Source of the DNA: Pollutimonas sp963706785
Lineage (GTDB): Bacteria; Pseudomonadota; Gammaproteobacteria; Burkholderiales; Burkholderiaceae_B
Direction of reading: 5' to 3'
Assembly (NCBI GenBank): GCA_963706785.1
Contig: CAVPNJ010000002.1
Location: 62,001 to 126,000 of the forward strand
DNA: 64,000 nucleotides
Shown: positions 18,117-25,263 of the stretch, piece after piece
Layout of the letters: each line of letters opens with the position of its first letter
Numbering within the stretch: the stretch's first letter is position 1
Notes under the pieces: generated by a model
What the model was told of the DNA's origin: nothing
What the model saw: only the letters and a program-made list of their open reading frames with translations
Database searches by the model: none
Position numbers and translations under genes: made by a program

Positions 18117-19613
18117 TTACGGATACACGGGCCTGCGCCGCAGCTCGGCCGGCGGGCACTTGATTTGAGTACGGTACTTTGACACCGTGCGTCGCGCCAC
18201 CACCACTCCCTCCTTGGCAAGCTTGCGGGCAAGCACCACATCTGACAAAGGCTCCATGGGATCTTCGTCGTCGATCATTTCCTGGATGAGTGCACGGACG
18301 GCCACTGCGGAACACGTCCCTCCGGACTGGGTCGCCAACTCGCGCGAGAAAAATCGTTTGAACTCAAAGATTCCGCGCGGGGATGCCAGGTACTTATTGC
18401 TGGTAGCGCGTGAAATTGTGGATTCATGCATGCCAAGTTCCTCAGCGATTTCACTAAGCATCAAGGGGCGCAATGCAATTTCGCCATAATCAAAGAATGT
18501 TTGTTGGCGTGCCACAATCGCCTGCGCTACACGTTGTATGGTGCTGCTACGCTGTTCAAGGCTGCGCATCAGCCATCGTGCCTCTTGCAATGCCTGTGCC
18601 ATAAGCGATCGCTCGCTATAGCGAGCTTGGCGAAAAAGCTGTGTATAAGCGCTATTAAGACGCGCTTTCGGCGTGGCATCATCATTGGAGGTTGCCACCC
18701 ACAGACGTCCAACCTTGCGCACGACGACATCGGGTATGACATAGCAAGCCGGGTCGACTGATTTGAATCGTCCGCCGGGTCGCGGCGCAAGCGTTCGGAT
18801 AAGCACGCAGGCCTGCTGAATATCTTCTTCAGGGCAGCTTAATGCTTTTGCCAAACCTGAATAATCGCAGCGGCCCAGCCGATCGAGCGCCTCTGCAACG
18901 ATACGCATGGCGATTAGTTTTCCAGGCGTGTGGTCGGGCAGGGCGTTCAGTTGAAGCGTCAGGCATTCGGCCAGATTCCGGGCAGCAAGACCGGGAGTGC
19001 TTAATTGTTGAACCAGGCTCAGCGCAATTTCCCATTCAGCGGTAGTAATTGGTGGCGACAGTTCGCTTTCATCGGCCAGATCCGAAAATGGAACGCGCAA
19101 GTAACCATCGTCGTCCAAAGCTTCAATGATGTACTCGGTAAGGAAACGTTCCCGTTCGCTGAGCTGATAGCTGCATAAATCGGCAAGCAGAGAGTCTCGA
19201 AGACTGCTTGCACTGCGCGCCCATTGTCCGATATCACTGTCCGGTTGATCGGAGTTTCGAGCGGTCGGATAGTCGCCCGAATAGGCTGGTGTATCAGTGG
19301 CACTGTAGGCAATGTATTCAGTCTCCGGCGAGGTGCTGTCACTAGATGCGCCGGAGTCTATGTAGTCTTTTTCGGTACCGGCGTCGGCTTGAACAGCGGG
19401 TTCTCCGCCCGCAACGCTTCCTTCAAGATCCGTTGTGCCGTTCGCGTTTGCGGCGTCGTCAGGTTCTTCAAGAAAGGGATTGTTGGCGATCGCTTCTGCC
19501 ACTTCCCGGCTGAAATCTAGAGTAGACATCTGCAGGAGCTTTACCGACTGCTGCAGACGGGGCGTCAGACTAGTTTGCTGACGGGTATGCATCTCATAAG
19601 CAATATGGCCCAC
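18117..19613 (-). CDS. rpoN: RNA polymerase sigma-54 factor
   Basis: The 498-residue protein has region I (LTPRLQQSVKLLQMSTLDF), an acidic region II, a core-binding region, the HTH with MHESTISRATSNKYL, and the RpoN box ARRTVSKYRT at about residues 473-482. The GTG start at 19613 has AGGAG seven bases upstream; an internal ATG eight codons in is a possible alternative. The neighbours are unlike the common lptB-rpoN-hpf setting: two sigma-54 activators lie upstream and an asparaginase downstream. A good -24/-12 site precedes the gene, so it may be self-activated. I infer that it may be a second, locus-specific rpoN, but a single relocated copy cannot be excluded from this window. Confidence 0.93.
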   Translation of the reverse strand: MGHIAYEMHTRQQTSLTPRLQQSVKLLQMSTLDFSREVAEAIANNPFLEEPDDAANANGTTDLEGSVAGGEPAVQADAGTEKDYIDSGASSDSTSPETEYIAYSATDTPAYSGDYPTARNSDQPDSDIGQWARSASSLRDSLLADLCSYQLSERERFLTEYIIEALDDDGYLRVPFSDLADESELSPPITTAEWEIALSLVQQLSTPGLAARNLAECLTLQLNALPDHTPGKLIAMRIVAEALDRLGRCDYSGLAKALSCPEEDIQQACVLIRTLAPRPGGRFKSVDPACYVIPDVVVRKVGRLWVATSNDDATPKARLNSAYTQLFRQARYSERSLMAQALQEARWLMRSLEQRSSTIQRVAQAIVARQQTFFDYGEIALRPLMLSEIAEELGMHESTISRATSNKYLASPRGIFEFKRFFSRELATQSGGTCSAVAVRALIQEMIDDEDPMEPLSDVVLARKLAKEGVVVARRTVSKYRTQIKCPPAELRRRPVYP

Positions 19614-19667
19614 TTCATGTCTCCTGGCTTTTATACGTTAAGTAATAAGCGGTACATTTGGACGGAC

Positions 19668-19682
19668 GCAATATCCATGCCA
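19668..19682 (-). promoter_or_regulatory. Candidate sigma-54 promoter of rpoN
   Basis: On the minus strand the sequence reads TGGCATG, four bases, then TTGC, against the consensus TGGCACG-N4-TTGCW. The GG and GC elements are exactly 10 bases apart. The predicted transcript start at about 19656 gives a 5' leader of about 43 nt before the rpoN GTG, with the ribosome-binding site inside. The 294-bp gap upstream leaves room for activator-binding sites. Confidence 0.65.
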
Positions 19683-19907
19683 GTCTTGAATTTGAGACTA
19701 ATCCTTTTGTATCTAATTTTTTGAAGCGGCGTAACGGCCCTGTCTGCCAACTTCAAGCCGAATTCCGAAAACGGTAGTTCGCATGGCCGTCGCACTATCC
19801 ACGCAGACTGACCCTACGTTTTAGGTTCCCCAAGAAAGGACAAATTACCGACGCGATGTAAGAAGTGCGTTCGCTTGCGCTATTAGTAGAAACCTCGTTA
19901 CGCCTGG

Positions 19908-20843
19908 CTATTCAAGTCGTTCTAGCCTGTTGTAGAGCGTCTTGGCGCTAATGCCTAACGCTAGTGCGGTACGTCGCTTGTCACCCGAATAATGTTCGAG
20001 TGTCGCTTTGATAACGGCTCGTTGCGCATTAAGCAGGGAGGTGCCCAGCGGTATCTTTAAGTAGCCTTGCTTAAGCACCGGAGCGGCCGCACGAAATGAA
20101 GGCATCGCAGGCGCCACATCGACGATATCTTCCGCAAGAATAAAGGCGCGCGTAATACTGTTTTTAAGTTCACGGATATTGCCCGGCCAATTATGGTCCT
20201 CTAGCCTTTGCAAAGTTTCCGGAGAAAAGGTTTTAGAGCTGTTCTCTTGCCGATTTAGTTCGTCTAGAAAACGTTGTGATAAATAGGCAATGTCGGATTT
20301 ACGTTCGCGCAAAGGCGGAACGCGTATCGGGAAAACAGCCAACCTGTATAAAAGGTCTGATCGGAAACTGCCCGCCAAGACCGATTCTTTCGGATCACGG
20401 TTGGTCGCTGCAATAATGCGTACATTCACGCTGCGCAAATCCGAGCCGCCAACACGATGATATTGGCCTGACTCCAGCACGCGTAACAACTGCACCTGCA
20501 TGGTGAAAGGCATTTCAGTGATTTCATCAAGAAAGAGCGTCCCGGTATGGGCGCGTTCGAAGCATCCTATGGTGGTTGCTGACGCGCCTGTAAAACTGCC
20601 TTTTTCGTGACCGAATAGTTCGCTTTCTGCAAGCGATGGCGAGATGGCGCCGCAATTAACGGCTACGAAGGGTAAGTCGCGGCGCTTACTGCGATCGTGG
20701 ACGGCACGGGCGACAACCTCTTTTCCAGTTCCGCTTTCTCCTACGATCAGAACGCTGGCTTCGGTGGGTGCGGCCTTCACGATGGCCCGAGCGAGCTCGA
20801 ATGCGGCAGGCGAACGTCCAAGAAATTTGGAAGAGGAAATCAT
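19908..20843 (-). CDS. Sigma-54 activator without an N-terminal sensor domain
   Basis: This 311-residue protein is an AAA+ sigma-54 activator reduced to the central and DNA-binding parts. It has Walker A GESGTGKE (about residues 38-45), the sigma-54 contact loop as GSFTGA instead of GAFTGA, Walker B TLFLDEI, the arginine finger region ATNRDPKES, and a C-terminal Fis-type helix-turn-helix ending ISAKTLYNRLERLE. No receiver, GAF or PAS domain precedes the AAA+ module, as in PspF, so control must be by expression or by a partner protein. No strong ribosome-binding site is visible before the ATG. The gene is divergent from the second activator, and its recognition helix is almost the same. Confidence 0.9.
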   Translation of the reverse strand: MISSSKFLGRSPAAFELARAIVKAAPTEASVLIVGESGTGKEVVARAVHDRSKRRDLPFVAVNCGAISPSLAESELFGHEKGSFTGASATTIGCFERAHTGTLFLDEITEMPFTMQVQLLRVLESGQYHRVGGSDLRSVNVRIIAATNRDPKESVLAGSFRSDLLYRLAVFPIRVPPLRERKSDIAYLSQRFLDELNRQENSSKTFSPETLQRLEDHNWPGNIRELKNSITRAFILAEDIVDVAPAMPSFRAAAPVLKQGYLKIPLGTSLLNAQRAVIKATLEHYSGDKRRTALALGISAKTLYNRLERLE

Positions 20844-20858
20844 GTAAAAATTCTAAAC

Positions 20859-20934
20859 CGAAATTTTCGAGCGTGGCCTCTATTCGCTGTTTGTTTCAAA
20901 TGAGATGCAAATACACACTTTGTTTCACCGAAAC
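20859..20934. promoter_or_regulatory. Palindromes and direct repeats between the two activator genes
   Basis: The 200-bp divergent gap holds the palindrome CGAAATTTTCG (20859-20869), a 9-bp direct repeat TTTGTTTCA at 20890-20898 and 20919-20927 (29 bp apart), and GTTTC-N3-GAAAC at 20922-20934. The repeats sit where a regulator of both genes would bind. The binding protein is unknown, and no -24/-12 site was found in this gap. Confidence 0.35.
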
Positions 20935-21043
20935 CGCGTACGATGATTCAACAACGTGGTGGTAATTATAGCCAGCCGCAATATCGAAGCACGTCGGAAT
21001 GCGGCTGAACGCCCGAAGGATTAATTTCACCTAAGATACTTCT

Positions 21044-22393
21044 ATGCCGCATTTATTAATTACCGATGATGAAAGTGCCATCCGCGAACTGATCGCAGAA
21101 ATCGCCGTCGAGGAAGGGTACACCGTAGCTCAATCGGGCGACATTCGGCAGGCGCGGATTCAAATCGAAAGGCAAAAACCCGATGTAGTGCTTTTGGACA
21201 TGCAGTTGCCCGATGGCAACGGCATAGAATTTTGGCACGATCTTGACTTACCGGGTACACACGTCGTTTTCGTTACAGGATATTCAACGGTCGATAGTGC
21301 AATTCAGGCCTTACGCTGCGGCGCAGTCGATTATCTGTTGAAACCGGTCAGTTTGCGGCGGCTTCGAGGCATACTGGTAGAGCTCAAGTCCATGCTTCAA
21401 AAGCACCCTTTGCCAGGCGCAACAAACTGCTTTCAAAAGATGATAGGGCAGTCGCGTGCAATCCAGCTTTTATGCGCGCATATCGAGAAAGTGGCCCCGA
21501 CTCAAGCTACGGTGCTGTTAGTTGGCGAGAGCGGGACAGGCAAAGAGCTGGCTGCCGAGGCTATTCATTTGGCCAGCCCGCGTCACGAAAAACCGTTCAT
21601 GCCCGTCAACTGCGGTGCAATTTCGCCGAATCTTATTGAAAGCGAATTATTCGGTCATGAAAAAGGAAGTTTTACCGGCGCCGATCGCCAACATAAGGGT
21701 TATTTCGAACGAGCCAGTGGCGGCACGTTATTCCTTGACGAAATTACCGAAATGTCCATGGAGCTTCAGGTGCGTTTGCTGCGGGTTCTAGAGACGGGGC
21801 GCTTCATGCGGGTGGGTACCAATCAAGAGATTGACGCCGATGTTCGTGTGATCGCGGCGACCAATCGTAATCCGGAACAAGCCGTAGCTAACGGTACGCT
21901 GCGCGAAGACCTTTATCATCGTTTAAGTGTATTTCCGCTCGAGCTCCCTCCGTTACGTGATCGTGACGAGGATGTATTGTTGCTGGCAGATCATTTCCTG
22001 CAGCAACTAAATGAAGAAAGTGGAACGAATAAGACCTTTGCGCCGGAAGCCTTGAAAGCGATGAGTGAATATTCCTGGCCGGGGAATATTCGAGAGCTTC
22101 GTAATTATGTATACCGAAGTTATATCCTTGCCGATACAGTAATCAAAGGCGACTTCAATTCATTTGAACTTGAATCCCGATCCGGTGGATGGGGGTCGGA
22201 AATTCTTGTTCCGGTGGGCGTTCCCCTTGCGGACGCGAACAAGCAGCTGATATTGGCTACGCTCAAACAATGCGGAGGTGTCAAAAAGGCCGCCGCGGAA
22301 ATGTTGGGTATCAGCCTGAAGACCCTTTACAACCGTCTCGAAGAATACGGAGCCGCTGGCGACATAGACGAATCCTCATCGTCTTATCGTTAA
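21044..22393 (+). CDS. NtrC-type response regulator, sigma-54 activator
   Basis: The 449-residue protein has a receiver domain with acidic pair D8/D9 (TDDES), phosphoacceptor D52 (VVLLDMQLPDG), T78 and K100 (YLLKPV). An AAA+ module follows (Walker A GESGTGKE, loop GSFTGA, Walker B TLFLDEI), then a Fis-type HTH ending ISLKTLYNRLEEYG. It should be activated by phosphorylation and then drive sigma-54 promoters. No sensor kinase gene is near, so it is an orphan in this window. The AAA+ and DNA-binding parts are clearly related to the divergent sensorless activator, suggesting duplication and common target sites. The ribosome-binding site is weak. Confidence 0.93.
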   Translation: MPHLLITDDESAIRELIAEIAVEEGYTVAQSGDIRQARIQIERQKPDVVLLDMQLPDGNGIEFWHDLDLPGTHVVFVTGYSTVDSAIQALRCGAVDYLLKPVSLRRLRGILVELKSMLQKHPLPGATNCFQKMIGQSRAIQLLCAHIEKVAPTQATVLLVGESGTGKELAAEAIHLASPRHEKPFMPVNCGAISPNLIESELFGHEKGSFTGADRQHKGYFERASGGTLFLDEITEMSMELQVRLLRVLETGRFMRVGTNQEIDADVRVIAATNRNPEQAVANGTLREDLYHRLSVFPLELPPLRDRDEDVLLLADHFLQQLNEESGTNKTFAPEALKAMSEYSWPGNIRELRNYVYRSYILADTVIKGDFNSFELESRSGGWGSEILVPVGVPLADANKQLILATLKQCGGVKKAAAEMLGISLKTLYNRLEEYGAAGDIDESSSSYR

Positions 22394-22469
22394 GTTCCTT
22401 CGGGTCATCCACGGCTGGGTTTCAACGGCGATCGGGCACAATCAGGGCGCTTTTCTGCGCCGCCCGTCG

Positions 22470-22484
22470 GGCACGGTAAATGCT
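22470..22484 (+). promoter_or_regulatory. Candidate sigma-54 promoter of the glycosyltransferase gene
   Basis: The site reads GGCACG, four bases (GTAA), then ATGCT, with GG and GC exactly 10 bases apart. It deviates from the consensus at the base before GG and at the first T of TTGC. The predicted transcript start at about 22495 lies just upstream of the GGGGAG ribosome-binding site at 22504-22509. A short hairpin, GGCGC-N6-GCGCC (22446-22461), precedes it. Confidence 0.45.
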
Positions 22485-22519
22485 TTCTCTCCGATTGATT
22501 TTCGGGGAGTATGAACGAC

Positions 22520-23437
22520 ATGGAACGACCAGCACAACCGAGCGCAACAATTGTCGTGTTGACACATAACAGACGGGTGCAAGTACTGGGCACGCTGGAG
22601 TGTCTGCATCGTCTGCCGGGACACTGGCCTATTATCGTTGTCGACAACGGGTCGCAAGATGGCACCGCTGCCGCAATAGCTGCGCGCTTTCCCTTCACCA
22701 TGCTGATTCGAAGTAAGCGAAACCTGGGAGCGGCTGCCCGCAATATCGGCGTAGGTTACGCGCATACTCCTTATGTAGCGTTTTGCGACGACGATACGGT
22801 GTGGGAAGCGGGGGCCTTGGAACGGGCTGTAAAGCTGTTGGACGAGACGCCAACTGTCGCAGTGGTCAATGCGTGTGTGCAAATAGGGGCCATGCGTCGC
22901 CCCGATCCTGTCTGCATTTCGATGGAGCAAAGCCCGCTAGAGCGCGACCGCTTGCCAGGGCCTCAGTTGCTGGGGTTCATGGCTGGCGCGTGCGTGATAC
23001 GAACGCAGGCGTTCTGCGACGTAGGAGGGTATTGGCCTCCTTTCTTCATAGGAGGAGAAGAAGCGCTGATGGCTTTCGATCTCGTTGAGAAAGGCTGGCA
23101 GATTGTATATGCCAAAGAAGTCGTTACACGGCATTTTCCGTCTTTATTACGCGACTCCCGGGCGCGCGAGCGACTACTGATACGAAACGCCATTTGGGTC
23201 GCATGGATGCGCAGACCATTGCGGGCGGCATTGCATCAAACCAGGGTGCAGTGGCATGAGGCCCGAGTCCGGGGCATTGTCTGGCCCACTATGCTCGAGA
23301 TGCTAATGGGATTGCCGCGGGCGCTGCGGTATCGCAGGGTCATCTCGCCGGCAGTGGAAAAAATGCAGGCCTTACTGGACCTGGCGGCAGATACCGCCGC
23401 ACAGCGCACCGAGCGCCACGCCACTGAAAATGCTTGA
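22520..23437 (+). CDS. Family 2 glycosyltransferase
   Basis: The 305-residue protein has the GT2 GT-A fold pattern. It starts with ATIVVLTHNRR, then IIVVDNGSQDGT, the nucleotide-binding strand RNLGAAARNIG and the metal-binding FCDDDTVW (DxD-like). Later GGYWPPFFIGGEEALMAFDL carries the ED-like catalytic region. It has no long C-terminal membrane span. It would transfer a sugar from a nucleotide donor, perhaps to an envelope glycan, but donor and acceptor are unknown. The start at 22520 is chosen because GGGGAG lies 10 bases upstream; an ATG at 22511 is only one base from that site. The gene stands between the response regulator and the glucan operon and seems to have its own sigma-54 promoter. 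Confidence 0.82.
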   Translation: MERPAQPSATIVVLTHNRRVQVLGTLECLHRLPGHWPIIVVDNGSQDGTAAAIAARFPFTMLIRSKRNLGAAARNIGVGYAHTPYVAFCDDDTVWEAGALERAVKLLDETPTVAVVNACVQIGAMRRPDPVCISMEQSPLERDRLPGPQLLGFMAGACVIRTQAFCDVGGYWPPFFIGGEEALMAFDLVEKGWQIVYAKEVVTRHFPSLLRDSRARERLLIRNAIWVAWMRRPLRAALHQTRVQWHEARVRGIVWPTMLEMLMGLPRALRYRRVISPAVEKMQALLDLAADTAAQRTERHATENA

Positions 23438-23471
23438 CATGTAACAGAGATATTTGCGCATTGGTGGCACA

Positions 23472-23486
23472 GGCACGTAGCTTGCT
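23472..23486 (+). promoter_or_regulatory. Candidate sigma-54 promoter of the glgA operon
   Basis: The site reads GGCACG, four bases (TAGC), then TTGCT, matching the sigma-54 consensus at every core position; only the base before GG is A instead of T. GG and GC are exactly 10 bases apart. The predicted start at about 23497 gives a leader of about 117 nt before the glgA GTG at 23614. It lies in the 176-bp gap after the glycosyltransferase gene. Confidence 0.65.
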
Positions 23487-23613
23487 GAAATTGTGAACTT
23501 GAACTCTTGACCAAGTGACGGGAATCGATGGTGTCAGCACTTTACCTTTTGCCCGATTAAGCGTCACGGTGTCGGTTCGAACACAGGCCTATGGGCCGTC
23601 ATTGGAGAACACT

Positions 23614-25263
23614 GTGGCGCTAAGAATTTTGGCTGTTACCTCTGAAGCCTTCCCGCTTGCGAAGACGGGCGGGCTGGGAGATGCGGTGAGTGGACTGGCT
23701 CTATCTGTAAAAGAAAGTGGCATGGAAATCACGCTGTTGCTACCTGCTTACCCGTCGGTAGATGCGCACGTGATCCGTAGCGAGAAAATTGCTACGTTGA
23801 CTGATATTCCTGGCGGGACGGCGGAATTGCTCAAGGCCTATTGCCCTGAATTGGGCGTTGAGGTCCTTCTGCTTCGCAACCCCGCTTTGTATGATCGCGC
23901 AGGGTATTACGTAGCACCAGACGGCACAGAATACCCCGATAACGCCGTTCGCTTCGCCGCACTAGCGCACGCGGCGGCGCGGTTGGCGCAAGGAATTGAA
24001 GGCATACCGCGCCCGCATATCCTACATGCTCACGACTGGCATACCGCACTCACGCCCTTATTGATGCATCAGATGCAAATCAAAGACGTCAAAACGGTGC
24101 TTACCTTGCACAACATCGCTTTTCAGGGCGTATTTGCGATGTCGCTCGCGGATACCCTCGGCATAGCGCCGCAGTATTTGACCGACGAAGGAATGGAATT
24201 TTGGGGTCAGCTTAATTTCCTGAAAGCCGGTATACGTTATGCGGACCTCATTACGGTGGTCAGCAGTAACTATGCGCGCGAAATACTGACGCCTAAATTC
24301 GGCTGCGGACTAGAAGGGGTTCTAGCGCAACGCGGAAGCGATCTCATTTCCATACCCAACGGTATCGACACCAGGCTGTGGAATCCCCAGGCCGATACGT
24401 ATTTGCGCGGGCGCAATTTTAGCGCGGCACACTTGGCGAACAAGGCCGTCTGCAAGAGTGAACTGCAGCGATTTTTCGGCTTACATGAAAATCGGCACGC
24501 TGCCGTAATGGCGATGGGGAGTCGCCTGACACTGCAAAAAATGGCTGATTTGGCCGCCAGCGCGATACCTGCGTCCCTTGATGCGCACCCTGACCTTCAG
24601 GTGTGCGTAATCGGACAGGGCGATCATCATCTGGAAACTGCGTTGCAGGACGTGGCCGCACGTTATCCTGGCCGTTGCGGAGTCCATATTGGGTTCGATG
24701 AGAGCCAGGCGCACCTTTTGCATGCCGGGGCCGACATGCTGCTGCATGGCAGCCGTTTCGAGCCCTTCGGGCTGACGCCTTTGTACTCGATGCGTTATGG
24801 GACTATTCCGATTGCTTCCAAAGTAGGTGGGATGGCAGACACCATCCTTGATCCCGGCCGGAATCGGCCTCTGGGCGTGATGCGCGCCGGAACGGGAATT
24901 CTGTTTGAAGGCGAACAGCACGACGATATGACGAAAGCCATAGACCGTGCTCTGGCCCTACGGGCTCATCCCGAAATCTGGCATGCAATGCAGCAAAATG
25001 GAATGAGGGCTGATTTCAGCTGGGCCAAGACGGCCCCAGCCTATCTAAGCGCTTATCAGTCGTTGTGCCCGAGTGTTGCATTGGACCGCATTCCAGAACG
25101 GCTGCGGACTGTGTCGTCCGGCGGCGTCGGGAAGCTTCATGTCCCGTCGGCATTGCCCCGAGCTGCGAGCGGGTTTGGAATGAACAAGCGCGTCAATCCA
25201 CAAAAAACGCGCGACGGGGCGAATCTCGAACCCGTCGCGGCTGCTAGGGCGTCTGCCGCATGA
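23614..25263 (+). CDS. glgA: Glycogen synthase
   Basis: The 549-residue GT5 enzyme starts VALRILAVTSEAFPLAKTGG with the sugar-nucleotide-binding KTGGLGD (K17). Further features are HAHDWHTAL, TLHNIAFQG, SIPNGID, and the C-terminal donor site HGSRFEPFGLTPLYSMRYG. It extends alpha-1,4-glucan from ADP-glucose or a similar donor. GTG 23614 is chosen because GGAG lies six bases upstream and the protein then begins exactly as the family does. An extra C-terminal tail of about 60 residues is not typical. It is first in the glucan operon and overlaps glgE by 4 nt. No glgC for ADP-glucose supply is in the window. Confidence 0.93.
   Translation: MALRILAVTSEAFPLAKTGGLGDAVSGLALSVKESGMEITLLLPAYPSVDAHVIRSEKIATLTDIPGGTAELLKAYCPELGVEVLLLRNPALYDRAGYYVAPDGTEYPDNAVRFAALAHAAARLAQGIEGIPRPHILHAHDWHTALTPLLMHQMQIKDVKTVLTLHNIAFQGVFAMSLADTLGIAPQYLTDEGMEFWGQLNFLKAGIRYADLITVVSSNYAREILTPKFGCGLEGVLAQRGSDLISIPNGIDTRLWNPQADTYLRGRNFSAAHLANKAVCKSELQRFFGLHENRHAAVMAMGSRLTLQKMADLAASAIPASLDAHPDLQVCVIGQGDHHLETALQDVAARYPGRCGVHIGFDESQAHLLHAGADMLLHGSRFEPFGLTPLYSMRYGTIPIASKVGGMADTILDPGRNRPLGVMRAGTGILFEGEQHDDMTKAIDRALALRAHPEIWHAMQQNGMRADFSWAKTAPAYLSAYQSLCPSVALDRIPERLRTVSSGGVGKLHVPSALPRAASGFGMNKRVNPQKTRDGANLEPVAAARASAA

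Noticed and set aside
22435..22450. Another GG-N10-GC match before the glycosyltransferase gene
   Set aside because: Only the spacing fits; the -12 part lacks TTGC. Such matches are expected by chance in GC-rich DNA.
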